Positions 34,825 through 44,074 of a stretch of 64,000 nt of DNA are shown one piece after another (the stretch's first letter is position 1; every line of letters starts with the position of its first letter). Source of the stretch: Marimicrobium sp913061115 (GTDB lineage Bacteria > Pseudomonadota > Gammaproteobacteria > Pseudomonadales > Halieaceae); assembly GCF_047729875.1 (NCBI RefSeq), contig NZ_CP159826.1:3534001-3598000 (forward strand), in the 5' to 3' direction. The notes under the pieces were generated by a model. It worked only from the letters and a program-made list of their open reading frames with translations, made no database searches and was not told the DNA's origin. Position numbers and translations under genes: made by a program.

Positions 34825-35216
34825 TGACTTTTCATGAAATCAGGCATTACCTGCTCAGCAAACCGGAAGCGCAAGAAGACTTTCCTTTTCGCCTCCCGGT
34901 GGCCGTTATGAAAATCCAGTCAAAGATGTTTGCCACCCTGGCGGAAAAGGATGGGGTTGTCAGTATGAACCTAAAATGCGACCCGCATGAGGCATTGATC
35001 CTGCGTGACATTTTTCCGGCAGTAAAGCCCGGCTACCACATGAACAAACGACACTGGAATACAGTGGTATTCGATAGCAGTATTCCCAAGGGCGAGATTG
35101 AACGCATGGTCGATAATTCATACGCCCTTGTAGTACAGGGGCTGCGCAAGGCAGAGCGGTATGCGCTAGAGGTTCGCCATGGTCGGGTTGCGCTCTATGC
35201 AAACGCCGAAGCTTAA
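34824..35216 (+). CDS. MmcQ/YjbR family protein
   Basis: The 130-residue protein has the family pattern: EIRHYLLSKPEAQEDFPF near the start, then MFATLAEKD and LKCDPHEALILRDIF. The characteristic PGYHMNKRHWNTVVFD lies near residue 71, and YALVVQGL near the end. Members have a CyaY-like fold sometimes called DNA-binding; the function is uncertain. Its start overlaps the end of the phosphodiesterase gene, implying the two are made together. Confidence 0.85.
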   Translation: MTFHEIRHYLLSKPEAQEDFPFRLPVAVMKIQSKMFATLAEKDGVVSMNLKCDPHEALILRDIFPAVKPGYHMNKRHWNTVVFDSSIPKGEIERMVDNSYALVVQGLRKAERYALEVRHGRVALYANAEA

Positions 35217-35371
35217 CGGTGCGCGCTCACAAACCGCTGCCAGAATGCATCAGGTACTAGCGTGCCGACGTCTAACAGGGCATTATCGTGGCTGTCTTTT
35301 TACCGCACAATACAGAGCCTGCTTTTCAGCCGCGAGGTATTTGGGTTGAAGCGCCAACAACGGAAACCAAC

Positions 35372-36820
35372 GTGAACCCAAAGGTCATCAGACGCACTAA
35401 GATCGTCGCCACCGTCGGACCCGCCAGTGATTCGGACGACACCATCGCCAAGCTCATCAGAGCTGGCGTCAATGTATTTCGCCTCAATTTTAGCCACGGC
35501 ACCACAGAGCAACATACTCTTGTGGCGAGCCGAATTCGCAAGCAGGCCAGTATCGCCGGCCAATACGTCGGTATCATGGCGGATTTACAGGGTCCAAAAA
35601 TTCGTATCCGAAGCTTCCGCAACGACTTTATTGAGCTTGCCGCCGGCGACCGCTTTCATCTCGACCTCGACCTTGGTGCCAGTGAGGGCGATATTCGCGG
35701 CGTGGGGCTGGAGTATGAGCCGCTGTGTTCCAGTGTCGTGCGAGGCGACATTCTACTGCTGGATGACGGGCGCATCCGCTTGCGAGTAGACAACGTCGAG
35801 GCTAGAGCGGTCGAATGTAGTGTTCTTATTGGTGGCAAACTCGGTTCACGCAAAGGAATCAACCGTCTCGGGGGGGGACTGGCAGCGCCAGCCCTGACCG
35901 CAAAGGACCTCACAGACATCGACAGCCTGAGCGCAATCAGCCCGGATTTCGTCGCCGTGTCGTTTGTTTCCACGGCTGAAGACATCTTCCAAACCAGAGA
36001 ACGATTGCTACAGCATCACCTAAAACCCGCCATCATTGCCAAGATAGAACGCGCAGAGGTGGTTGCCGACGCCGGCCTGCTCAACAGTATCGTGATAGCC
36101 TCAGACGGGGTGATGGTGGCCCGCGGAGATCTGGGTGTCGAAGTTGGTGATGCTCAGTTGATCGGCATACAAAAGGAACTCATCTCCCTCGCACGCACCA
36201 TGGATCGGGTCGTCATCACCGCTACCCAGATGATGGAATCGATGATCAGCAGCTCTATGCCGACACGTGCCGAGGTATTTGACGTTGCCAACGCCGTACT
36301 CGACGGCACGGACGCCGTCATGTTGTCGGCAGAGACTGCTGTTGGTGATTATCCGGTCGAAGTTGTCGAGGCGATGGCAGATGCTGCGCTGGGTGCCGAG
36401 CGTCATCCGGTCGCCAGAAGATCCAAATCCCGTCATGACGCCGAATTTTCCAGTGCTCAGAGCGCCATCGCCCTGTCAGCGATATACGCCGCCAACCGCT
36501 ACAGTAACGTGCGTGGCATTGCCTGCCTTACCGAATCTGGCGCCACCCCACTGCTCATGTCACGTCTAAGCTCGGGCTTGCCCATTTTCGCGCTCAGTCA
36601 ACGCAGCGAAACACTGCAGAAGCTCTCTCTGTGTCGCGGTGTCGTGCCGCTGTTTTTCGATGCTGCCGCTTTCGAACAGGATACTGTGGATGGCCGCGCT
36701 ATTGAGTTTTTACTGGATGGTGGCTATTTGCAAAAAGGCGACTCCATTATCCTCACGAAAGGGGCCGTCATAGGAACCGCGGGTTCCACCAGTATCATGC
36801 AGATCCTACCCGTGTATTAA
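35372..36820 (+). CDS. pyk: Pyruvate kinase
   Basis: The 482-residue enzyme transfers phosphate from phosphoenolpyruvate to ADP in the last glycolytic step. It begins RRTKIVATVGPASDS and carries the GVNVFRLNFSHG motif. The active-site lysine is in AIIAKIERAEVV and the metal-binding segment in MVARGDLGVEVG, followed by ATQMMESMI. A C-terminal allosteric domain follows. The chosen GTG at 35372 gives the usual length; a GTG at 35288 would add 28 residues and has a comparable ribosome site (AGGG). The glucokinase gene follows after four bases, indicating one operon for sugar breakdown. Confidence 0.93.
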   Translation: MNPKVIRRTKIVATVGPASDSDDTIAKLIRAGVNVFRLNFSHGTTEQHTLVASRIRKQASIAGQYVGIMADLQGPKIRIRSFRNDFIELAAGDRFHLDLDLGASEGDIRGVGLEYEPLCSSVVRGDILLLDDGRIRLRVDNVEARAVECSVLIGGKLGSRKGINRLGGGLAAPALTAKDLTDIDSLSAISPDFVAVSFVSTAEDIFQTRERLLQHHLKPAIIAKIERAEVVADAGLLNSIVIASDGVMVARGDLGVEVGDAQLIGIQKELISLARTMDRVVITATQMMESMISSSMPTRAEVFDVANAVLDGTDAVMLSAETAVGDYPVEVVEAMADAALGAERHPVARRSKSRHDAEFSSAQSAIALSAIYAANRYSNVRGIACLTESGATPLLMSRLSSGLPIFALSQRSETLQKLSLCRGVVPLFFDAAAFEQDTVDGRAIEFLLDGGYLQKGDSIILTKGAVIGTAGSTSIMQILPVY

Positions 36821-36824
36821 GCCT

Positions 36825-37787
36825 ATGCCATTGACAAAATCCAACGCCAACCGGCTCGTAGCGGATATGGGTGGCACCAACACTCGCCTCGCACTGTTCG
36901 ACCCATTGGCAAACGAATTACGCTCGCTGAGCCACTATATCAATCGAGACTACGCCCAACCCGAGGACATTATCGGTGCATGGTTAAACGCCTTGCGTGA
37001 GCCGCGGCCAACGGCGTGTTGCTTGGCCGTAGCGGCGCCACCCTTTGGCGACCAGGTCACCATGCTCAATATCGACTGGTCATTCTCCTGCCGCGAGATG
37101 GCGGAGCACTTCGAGTTCTCCGCATTGCGCTGTATCAACGATTTTGAAGCTAACGCCCATGCACTGCCCCACCTAGCGGACCACGACCTGACAACCCTGC
37201 ATTGCGGGAAACGAAGCGCGAGCGGCAAGCTGGCGACGATCGGCGCCGGCACCGGGCTGGGCGGAGCGACACTGACCCTCATTGGGGGAGCGCCCATTGC
37301 GGGCGCAAGCGAGCCGGGATATATGGGGTTGACTGCCGCCACCGACGTCGAACTGGAGCTTTTTCGCTACCTACTGCGACAGTACGGAGAAATTTACGCT
37401 GAGCTGCTATTATCAGGGCCAGGCCTGCAGCGCCTCTACCAATCACTCGCCGACATTCAAGGCAAGAACCTCCCATTATTGGCTCCAGAAGCGATATCTG
37501 CCCGCGCGCTCACCGGACAATGTGAGTTGTGTACACTCACTCTCAACACTTTTTGTGCTCTACTGGGCTCAATCAGTGGTGACTATGTGCTTGCCAACGG
37601 CGCCTATGGCGGGCTTTATCTCGCGGGAGGGGTTCTGCCTGACATGATCCCGTTTTTACAAAACAGCACCTTTGTGCAGCGTTTCCAGAACAAAGGTAAG
37701 ATGCGTGATCATCTAGCAGATGTGCCGCTTTACTCCATTACCAGTGCCGTTACCGGCCTGCTCGGTGCCGCACACGCACCCTTATAG
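36825..37787 (+). CDS. glk: Glucokinase
   Basis: The 320-residue enzyme phosphorylates glucose with ATP. The N-terminal phosphate motif is VADMGGTNTRLALFD at residues 12-26. The catalytic region includes INDFEANAHALPHL near 105 and the glycine-rich GAGTGLGGATLTL near 142. GYMGLTAATDVELELFRYL follows as in E. coli-type Glk (not ROK). The enzyme lacks a signal peptide. Pairing with pyruvate kinase four bases upstream suggests the Entner-Doudoroff or Embden-Meyerhof route is used; no further genes of either pathway are here. Confidence 0.93.
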   Translation: MPLTKSNANRLVADMGGTNTRLALFDPLANELRSLSHYINRDYAQPEDIIGAWLNALREPRPTACCLAVAAPPFGDQVTMLNIDWSFSCREMAEHFEFSALRCINDFEANAHALPHLADHDLTTLHCGKRSASGKLATIGAGTGLGGATLTLIGGAPIAGASEPGYMGLTAATDVELELFRYLLRQYGEIYAELLLSGPGLQRLYQSLADIQGKNLPLLAPEAISARALTGQCELCTLTLNTFCALLGSISGDYVLANGAYGGLYLAGGVLPDMIPFLQNSTFVQRFQNKGKMRDHLADVPLYSITSAVTGLLGAAHAPL

Positions 37788-38033
37788 CCCTTGATTGAAG
37801 GCCACAGTGCGGGGAATTTGGGCCATTACGGGGTGTTATTGGCTGAAAATAGTTGTAAAACGGCCCTGTTAATCGTCAATTATGGTGCTACACTTATTTT
37901 TGCTGACTAAATTCAGCGGGGTTTATGCTCACGGTCGAAGTTCCAGCATGGTCATCGGTACGTAAATCATAAATAAAAATAAATAGAAAGGCACCTAGGC
38001 ATGGTGGTGCTGCTCGCTATACAGGTAAATATT

Positions 38034-38240
38034 ATGTCTAAGACAAATGGTACGGTGAAGTGGTTTAACGAAACCAAAGGGTTTGGCTTTATCGAGCGTG
38101 AAGATGGTCCCGATGTGTTTGTTCATTTCAGCGCTATTCAAGGCGATGGTTTCAAAACTTTGGCTGATGGCCAAAAGGTTGAATTCGACGTTACGGATGG
38201 CCAGAAAGGCCCTCAGGCCGAAAATGTAGTCCCTATCTAA
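38034..38240 (+). CDS. Cold-shock domain protein (CspA family)
   Basis: The 68-residue single cold-shock domain has RNP1 KGFGFIE and RNP2 VFVHFSAI, both intact, preceded by the family start NGTVKWFNETKGFGF. It binds single-stranded RNA or DNA and acts as an RNA chaperone. The ATG at 38034 gives the family length; the frame reaching 38001 adds an unlikely 11 residues. The 246-base untranslated space before it could hold the long leader typical of cold-shock genes. A strong terminator follows 25 bases after the stop. Confidence 0.95.
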   Translation: MSKTNGTVKWFNETKGFGFIEREDGPDVFVHFSAIQGDGFKTLADGQKVEFDVTDGQKGPQAENVVPI

Positions 38241-38259
38241 AGCCGAAAGGTTGCGGAGT

Positions 38260-38287
38260 AAAAAAGGAGCCCTAGGGCTCCTTTTTT
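38260..38287. terminator. Bidirectional rho-independent terminator
   Basis: GGAGCC and GGCTCC form a stem within the perfect 16-base palindrome 38266-38281. It is flanked by an A-run (38260-38265) and a T-run (38282-38287). It ends the cold-shock gene on the forward strand and the convergent TonB-system operon on the reverse strand. Confidence 0.9.
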
Positions 38288-38328
38288 ATCTATCCACGCA
38301 TTGGCCTCGCCTAAAGCCTAGGGAGTTT

Positions 38329-39762
38329 TTATCCTTCGCCTGGCACTGCGCCTTCTTTCGACTCAGGCTCTTCCTGCATGAGTTCTGCCTGCAGTGCTGC
38401 CTCTTCTTCTTGCATTGCTTCATCCTCATCTTGCAGCGATTTTTGCCGCGCCAGTTCAGAGTCCATGTAGCCGATCCACTGATCAGCGTAGGCAACTGAG
38501 CGCTCATCGCGGCCTGCCGCTATAAAGGCCTCGCGCGCCTTTTCATATTGCTCATTGTTGAAATATGCCATGCCAAGCACCAGGCGTGCAGTATCCGGCC
38601 GCTTCACACCGCCGCGGGACAAACCCTTATTAATCGCGGTTATCGATTGTTTGAATTGATCATTATCCAAATAGACATTGCCGAGGCGGACATAAAGCTC
38701 TCCCTTAGACGACTTAGCTGCAGCCTTCTCCATGGCAGGAATTGCCTTGTCGAGCTCTTGCGATTGACGCCAGGCATTGCCGGTTAGCTCCCAGTTTTTG
38801 GATGTGCCTTCGATCGATTCATTTTTAAGTCCCTTGTCCATTACCTTGGCCGCTTTGTAAGGCACATCGGCGTTCAAGTAAAGATAGGCCATTGTTATCT
38901 GTTCATTACCCTTATCCAGCATATTTTGCACATACGCCGTTTCCATCGCAGCCAGCTGCTGAGACTCTTTCTTCTGCTCGCCATACAGATGGGAAATCTG
39001 AACCCAGTACTCCTTCTTGGGGTAGTGCTTCAGTAACTGCTCCAGCACAACGACCGTACTATTGGTGTCATTCTTTTCAAAATACAGGTAGCGGGCCAGG
39101 TTGTACCACTGCTCTCTGGGGACCTTTCCCGCCTCCTCACTCATGCTGATTGCTTTCTGCACATTCATCAGGGACTCGTCATAGTCTTTGACCTGATAGT
39201 ACCCCTGAGCCAACAACACATAGGCATTGGCGTTGGGTGTATCGGTCATTTCAAACCATTTAATGAGAGCATTGATGCCTTTTTGCCACTGCTCCTGCAC
39301 AAAGTACAGCTGGGCAATGGTAAATCGTGTGTTGATTTCCATCGCCAGCGGGATGTCCGGCTGAGCCACGACCTGCTCATAAGATCGCAACGCCCCGGCA
39401 TAATCTTCCCGGGAATACTGGATAAAGGCATACAGGTTATAGACGTTCGCCAGCTCATAACTGTTCAACGACTTCTTGCCGTCCGTTGCGATCATCTCAT
39501 CAAGGATTTGCTTAGCGGTGGCAAGGTCTTTGGCCTCCGCGGCAACTTGCGCCTCCGAAAGCTTCTCATAAACACTGTTGCGCAGGGCCGGGGTGCGACG
39601 TGTCGCCTCTTGCGACTTCTCTTTCTTTTCCGCCGCGAACGCACTGGAAAACGGCGATAGGCCGACATCAGTTTGCAGCTGCGTCACGGCGACTTGAGCG
39701 GCAAACAGAGGGACCGCAAAAAGCGCAGCGCGTGTCCAGGTAGTGGCTTTAAACAACGTCAT
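38329..39762 (-). CDS. TPR protein of the TonB system operon
   Basis: The 477-residue protein begins with a signal peptide (cleavage near FAAQVAVTQ or later AFAAE). It consists of tetratricopeptide repeats from about residue 60 to 430 (for example ANAYVLLAQGYYQVKDYDES and LVLGMAYFNNEQYEKAREAF). It ends with an acidic Glu-rich tail. Periplasmic TPR proteins at the end of exbB-exbD-tonB operons are known in Vibrio and other marine bacteria, where they assist TonB-dependent transport. It is the last gene of the operon, 17 bases after tonB. Confidence 0.88.
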   Translation of the reverse strand: MTLFKATTWTRAALFAVPLFAAQVAVTQLQTDVGLSPFSSAFAAEKKEKSQEATRRTPALRNSVYEKLSEAQVAAEAKDLATAKQILDEMIATDGKKSLNSYELANVYNLYAFIQYSREDYAGALRSYEQVVAQPDIPLAMEINTRFTIAQLYFVQEQWQKGINALIKWFEMTDTPNANAYVLLAQGYYQVKDYDESLMNVQKAISMSEEAGKVPREQWYNLARYLYFEKNDTNSTVVVLEQLLKHYPKKEYWVQISHLYGEQKKESQQLAAMETAYVQNMLDKGNEQITMAYLYLNADVPYKAAKVMDKGLKNESIEGTSKNWELTGNAWRQSQELDKAIPAMEKAAAKSSKGELYVRLGNVYLDNDQFKQSITAINKGLSRGGVKRPDTARLVLGMAYFNNEQYEKAREAFIAAGRDERSVAYADQWIGYMDSELARQKSLQDEDEAMQEEEAALQAELMQEEPESKEGAVPGEG

Positions 39763-39779
39763 AACGCATTAACCGTTTA

Positions 39780-40382
39780 CTATTCCAACTCATAAGTGAA
39801 CTTGTTTCGCACGCCTGCCACTTCGATAGGCTCGCCATCGACCACACGAGGCTTATACTTGAACTTCAAAGAGGCCTTAACAGAAGCCTTGTCAAAGACG
39901 CCACTGGGCTGACAGTCTACTGCCCGTGGATCGCGAATAGCGCCAGAAGTGGTGACGGTGTACTCAACAATACAATAACCACTGATACCGCGAGTCTGTG
40001 CCCTTCTGGGATAAATAGGCGCCACTTTCACAATAGGCAAATATTCGCCATCACCCTGGGCCATGGTGCCGGTACCGATGGAGATGTTGATATTGGCCCG
40101 CGGTGCGACATTCTCGATGTCGACGTCCATGTTAACGTCGAGTTGCTCCATCTCCATGTCCGGCGGAGGCTCTTCCGGATCTTCCGCCTTGTCCGGTTTC
40201 GGCGTGGAATTCTGCAACTCAATGTCGTCGGGAAGCCGCACTAGCTCGGCAACCATGCGGTCATCTACCTCAGGGTTGACGAAATTACCATCGATAAGCG
40301 TGCGCATGATCAAGAACAGCGCCACAACCACGACGATCGCCAGCAGTATCGAAATAGCCGTTCTAAATAGACTACTCTCCAT
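39780..40382 (-). CDS. TonB-family energy transducer
   Basis: The 200-residue protein has the TonB layout. A single N-terminal membrane anchor (ISILLAIVVVVALFLIM) leads to a proline- and acid-rich periplasmic stretch. The C-terminal TonB domain begins VKVAPIYPRRAQTRGISGY at about residue 117 and contains the YP motif of the family. It ends YKPRVVDGEPIEVAGVRNKF. It spans the periplasm to deliver proton-motive energy to outer-membrane receptors. Its short length and unusual operon context place it in the TonB2/TonB3-like group. Confidence 0.93.
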   Translation of the reverse strand: MESSLFRTAISILLAIVVVVALFLIMRTLIDGNFVNPEVDDRMVAELVRLPDDIELQNSTPKPDKAEDPEEPPPDMEMEQLDVNMDVDIENVAPRANINISIGTGTMAQGDGEYLPIVKVAPIYPRRAQTRGISGYCIVEYTVTTSGAIRDPRAVDCQPSGVFDKASVKASLKFKYKPRVVDGEPIEVAGVRNKFTYELE

Positions 40383-40387
40383 CTCGC

Positions 40388-40813
40388 CTACCCCTTCTCG
40401 TCAGTGGAGATGCACACGGTCGGGTCTAGCAAGTCCTTGATCTTATCCAACAACTCGCTGGTCGCAAGCGTACTCGCCTCCGCGTCAACCTGTATCACAA
40501 AATTCGCCTTAGGGGCTTCTATCTTGGCAGCCTCTGCGGCACTCGCGACGCGAGCCAGCGGTATCTCCTTCTTGTCGTAGTGAATCTTACCTAAGGCGTC
40601 TACCGCAAATATAATGGTGCCTCGCAGACAACGATCAGCAGTAGCCGCCTCGATTCTCACGATTTCGGGGCCAGGTTCCTTCACAAAAGTCGACGTCACG
40701 ATAAAAAAGATGAGCATGATAAACACGACGTCGAGCATCGGCGTCAAGTCAATGTCACCTTCACCACCTCCATCCTGCGGTGCTAAAGGGCCCCTGGTTC
40801 TGCGCCTGCTCAC
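40388..40813 (-). CDS. exbD: ExbD/TolR family protein (second copy)
   Basis: The 141-residue protein has the ExbD core DIDLTPMLDVVFIMLIFFIV. Its aspartate in the membrane helix (LDVVF) carries protons for TonB energisation. A periplasmic domain of about 90 residues follows. The start is a GTG at 40813 whose GTGA overlaps the stop of the other exbD gene; a GGAGAG site lies six bases upstream, so it is translationally coupled. The two exbD copies are related but clearly diverged, implying distinct roles or a heteromeric complex. Confidence 0.9.
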   Translation of the reverse strand: MSRRRTRGPLAPQDGGGEGDIDLTPMLDVVFIMLIFFIVTSTFVKEPGPEIVRIEAATADRCLRGTIIFAVDALGKIHYDKKEIPLARVASAAEAAKIEAPKANFVIQVDAEASTLATSELLDKIKDLLDPTVCISTDEKG

Positions 40814-41220
40814 TGCGTGCTCTCCGCCGGCCAATTTACCTGCTTTACGCCCGCCTCGCGGGCGCCATCTGCAACAGAGATAAGCGTTTTAGAAGACGCG
40901 CCAGCCTCCGTTATAATCGAAAAGCCCTGTTCCGGATCCGAGGCCAACCGCTGTGCTACGCTCGACCTAACAGCCTTAATATCGACAATCCGATCATCCA
41001 TCCAGATCTGGTCATTGCCCCTTATGGTAACAACGATACTGGTAGCATCAGACTCAGGGGGATCAATATTGGTATCGGGCCGGTTTATATCAACACCGAT
41101 CTCCCGTAGGAAAGACGCCACTACGATAAAAAAGATCAGCATAATAAACACCACGTCCAGCATGGGTGTCAGGTCGATCTCGGCCTCATCGGCATCTGCG
41201 TTTCGGTTTGTTTTGCGCAT
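40810..41220 (-). CDS. exbD: ExbD/TolR family protein (first copy)
   Basis: The 136-residue protein has the same core, EIDLTPMLDVVFIMLIFFIV, near residue 14 and an acidic N-terminus (NADADEAE). The periplasmic domain carries DQIWMDDRIVDIKAV. It precedes the second copy with a four-base overlap and follows the ExbB gene by 13 bases. Together with ExbB it forms the proton channel that drives TonB. Confidence 0.92.
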   Translation of the reverse strand: MRKTNRNADADEAEIDLTPMLDVVFIMLIFFIVVASFLREIGVDINRPDTNIDPPESDATSIVVTIRGNDQIWMDDRIVDIKAVRSSVAQRLASDPEQGFSIITEAGASSKTLISVADGAREAGVKQVNWPAESTQ

Positions 41221-41233
41221 CAGTGTAGCTCTA

Positions 41234-41752
41234 TCAGTGATCCGTTGTCAGGTTGTCCCACAAGAGCTTGCCCTCACGCTGGGCAATCCGGGTGACATAG
41301 GTATTGGCGAACACGCCGGACAAAGCCGCTACCATCCCTGCCATCGTGGGGATTGTGGCCTTCTGGACACCTTCGGCCATGGACTTGGCGTCACCACCGC
41401 CGGTTACCGCCATGACATTGAACACTTCTATCATGCCCCACACTGTTCCCAGCAGTCCCAGCAACGGGCACAACGCCACCATCGCCTTAATCATGGGCAT
41501 AAACTGATTAATCTGCATGCTGGACTGAGAGAGCAGCATGCTGCGGATCTGCTTGGCTTCCCAGGACTTTCTCTCCGCGCGGCCCTCCCACTTGGCAATG
41601 ACTTTGGTGGCATCTTGCTTCCAAGCAAACTTCAGGTACCACACGCGCTCGAAAATCAGGGTCCACATCACGAACAGCAGGGCAGCAATCAGCCAAAGGA
41701 CCTCGCCACCCTGTTCCATGAAAGCGAGCAGCACCTGAGCTAAACCGTCCAT
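41234..41752 (-). CDS. exbB: MotA/TolQ/ExbB proton channel protein (short)
   Basis: The 172-residue protein is an ExbB-type channel with an N-terminal membrane helix (GEVLWLIAALLFVMWTLIF). Two C-terminal helices include CPLLGLLGTVWGMIEVFNVM and a KATIPTMAGMVAALSGVFAN segment, matching the conserved proton-path region. It lies one base from the larger ExbB-like gene and belongs to the same operon. It likely forms the membrane pentamer with one of the ExbD proteins. Confidence 0.92.
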   Translation of the reverse strand: MDGLAQVLLAFMEQGGEVLWLIAALLFVMWTLIFERVWYLKFAWKQDATKVIAKWEGRAERKSWEAKQIRSMLLSQSSMQINQFMPMIKAMVALCPLLGLLGTVWGMIEVFNVMAVTGGGDAKSMAEGVQKATIPTMAGMVAALSGVFANTYVTRIAQREGKLLWDNLTTDH

Positions 41753-41753
41753 A

Positions 41754-43139
41754 TCAAGACCTCAGTTTAGCTTCAGTGTGCTCCGCAATCATACCCGTGG
41801 TCTGCTCGTCCAGGATGTGAATGATCCGTTGGGCGCGACCGTTCACGATGGTGAACATCAGTACGGTCGGAATCGCTACCAAAAGGCCCAGCACGGTGGT
41901 GATCAAGGCGCTAGAAATACCCCCGGCCATAGCCTTGGGATCACCCGCACCAAAGATAGTAATGGCCTGGAAGGTCAGAATCATACCCGTCACCGTGCCC
42001 AGCAGCCCCATTAGCGGCGCAATAGCGGCGATAATCTTCAGAAGGGTAAGACCACTCTCCAGCTCCGGCGTTTCCTTTAGCACACCCTCGGACAGCTTCA
42101 GCTCCAGGGTCTCAGTGTCCATATTGGGATTGTCCTCGTGTATCTTTAGCACGCGACCCAAAGGATTATTGGTGTTCGCCTTGTCTGACCTAAGCTGAGC
42201 ACTCACCCTCCCGCCCACGGTGGTCAATACGGAGAAGCGGTAGATGGCCAACAGAAAGGCAAAAATACCCAACGCGGTGATGGCATAGCCGACGTAACCG
42301 CCCTGATGCCAGCGCTCTGCTATTGTCGGCGTACCAATGATGGCCGCCAGATAAGAGCCGCCAGTAGGGCCGGTAGGGTCCACGCCGAAGGGGTTCAGTC
42401 CGCCCGAAGCAGAGGCCAAGGCGGCAGCCCAACCGGTGTAGGGACCACTAGGTTGGCGCGCTAGCTCACTGAGCTTCCCGTTCTGAAAGCTGAGATAGTT
42501 GCCGTCCATATCGACGATATTGAAAGAGCCCACGCGCAGCACCTGGCGCTCAGTACTCTCCCCCCCGGGCGAAGACACATCCGCTGAGAACGTGGTTACC
42601 GCGCCGGTCTCGCGGATTTCGCGCAACAGCTCGTACCACACCCTCTCGATCTCCTCAATACTGGGTAGGCCCGTAGAATTGTTCATCCTTTCTACAAGCT
42701 CTTGCAGAAAGACTTCCCGGCCGGGATACTGAGCCGAGGCCAGCGAATAATTCTCGAAGTTGGTTATCAGATCTCCGGCAGCCGACGTGAGATGTCCAAA
42801 CAGCTCCTTCAGAGTGCCGAGCTTCTCAGTCAGTAATTCTTCCTTGGCAGCGATCAGAAGCTCGTTTTCTTCGAAGGCGTTTTCCAGCTCAGTAGAGAGC
42901 GCTTCTTGGCGAGCACGCTCGTCCTGCGCCCGTTTCAATTCTGCAGCTTGGCCGGCTTTATCATTGGCAAAGCGCTGTTCCCGCTGTCGGTTTTCCCTGG
43001 CCTCCGTGGTCTGGCCCTGCTTGACAAAGCCCAACAACTCATCCAAAGATTTAGCCTGCTGCGCAAGTGCGGATCCACCTGAAACTGCCAGTGCGCCGCA
43101 GAGTGCGAGGGCAGCACCTTTTACCCATTTAATGCTCAT
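41754..43139 (-). CDS. Large ExbB-type proton channel with periplasmic domain (TtpC-like)
   Basis: The 461-residue protein has a signal-like N-terminus and a long charged coiled-coil region (residues about 30-120, RAQDERARQEALSTELENAF). A soluble segment, a membrane helix near 290, and the ExbB core near 360-450 follow (LLGTVTGMILTFQAITIFGA). This arrangement matches the large ExbB-like proteins (TtpC in Vibrio) that accompany ExbB/ExbD/TonB2. In Vibrio TtpC is needed for TonB2-dependent iron uptake. A four-base overlap with the DUF3450 gene couples the two. Confidence 0.88.
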   Translation of the reverse strand: MSIKWVKGAALALCGALAVSGGSALAQQAKSLDELLGFVKQGQTTEARENRQREQRFANDKAGQAAELKRAQDERARQEALSTELENAFEENELLIAAKEELLTEKLGTLKELFGHLTSAAGDLITNFENYSLASAQYPGREVFLQELVERMNNSTGLPSIEEIERVWYELLREIRETGAVTTFSADVSSPGGESTERQVLRVGSFNIVDMDGNYLSFQNGKLSELARQPSGPYTGWAAALASASGGLNPFGVDPTGPTGGSYLAAIIGTPTIAERWHQGGYVGYAITALGIFAFLLAIYRFSVLTTVGGRVSAQLRSDKANTNNPLGRVLKIHEDNPNMDTETLELKLSEGVLKETPELESGLTLLKIIAAIAPLMGLLGTVTGMILTFQAITIFGAGDPKAMAGGISSALITTVLGLLVAIPTVLMFTIVNGRAQRIIHILDEQTTGMIAEHTEAKLRS

Positions 43140-43924
43140 CGGTTAGCCTCCGGTGCTGCTATGGGCATTTTCAATAAATCAGTTGTTGCCTGCTTGTTCA
43201 CAATTGCAATGCCCTTTTTAATGGCGGCGTCGTAGTCGCTCGAAGGCAGTGTCACCCAGCTCCTGGAGGTATTGTCCCAGGCGCCGTTCAAGGCGCCATC
43301 CGATGACCGATAGGCAAGTGCGATGCGGCCCACTTGTAGAAAATCTACTTCTCGCTCGCTGCCGTCGGTGTCAATCGGCCCCTTATAAGTACTGATTGTG
43401 CGGCCGTACTGAAGCTCGATATTGTACGCTTCGAGTACCGCACGAAATATTTCTGCCGTGTCCAGGTTATCGCGATCAAGACTGCTGCGCAGCATCTGCA
43501 CGCGCGCTAAGCGTTCTTTTTCTTCAAACGGTACATCCAATTTTATAAAAGCCTCGAGCCCGTCTAGCATACGGGGGACCAGCGGGGGTATCTGCCGGGC
43601 AATGACCGTCGACTTATCGATATCTGCCTCGATCCCGGCGATGCGCGCGACTTGGTTATCAATTTGGCGCTGCAGGCGAGCGTTGTAAACCTTCAAGCCA
43701 TCGACCTGCTTAGTCACCGTCTTATAGTCAGACAGTAAATCACGGGTTTCATCGGCCAGCCGGTCAATTTTCACCTGCGAATTGCGCGCGGCGTTGTTTT
43801 TGGATTCGCCCACCGCCAGGATGGAGTCCAATGTGGTGGCTTGCACCGTTGCCACAGAACCGCCAAGGGTGCCTGCGGTAATCAGCGTGGCGATTAAGAC
43901 TTCTTTCAATCGATGCTTAGTCAT
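43136..43924 (-). CDS. DUF3450 domain protein, first gene of the TonB operon
   Basis: The 262-residue protein has a signal peptide (cleavage near VQA). A coiled-coil region about residues 30-110 follows (RLADETRDLLSDYKTVTKQV), matching DUF3450. This family nearly always precedes the large ExbB-like gene in such operons, as here with a four-base overlap. It is probably periplasmic and may link the channel to the outer membrane or receptors; the function is not established. The promoter lies in the 220-base region upstream, which contains a palindrome. Confidence 0.85.
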   Translation of the reverse strand: MTKHRLKEVLIATLITAGTLGGSVATVQATTLDSILAVGESKNNAARNSQVKIDRLADETRDLLSDYKTVTKQVDGLKVYNARLQRQIDNQVARIAGIEADIDKSTVIARQIPPLVPRMLDGLEAFIKLDVPFEEKERLARVQMLRSSLDRDNLDTAEIFRAVLEAYNIELQYGRTISTYKGPIDTDGSEREVDFLQVGRIALAYRSSDGALNGAWDNTSRSWVTLPSSDYDAAIKKGIAIVNKQATTDLLKMPIAAPEANR

Positions 43925-44074
43925 GGGAATAGTGCTTCCTATAATCCAACAGAGTGATTCACAGCTAACGAGGATAGACCGAATTCATCTTCAATACCGA
44001 TGAAAATTAGTCTCAACAAACCGAGAAAGGCAATTTAAACCAAGTCGGGGGGTGTTTTCAATCAATGTCCTACA

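Noticed and set aside
37788..38033. Long leader before the cold-shock gene as a separate small RNA
   Set aside because: I found no strong promoter, hairpin or terminator to separate it, so it is left as a possible 5' leader.
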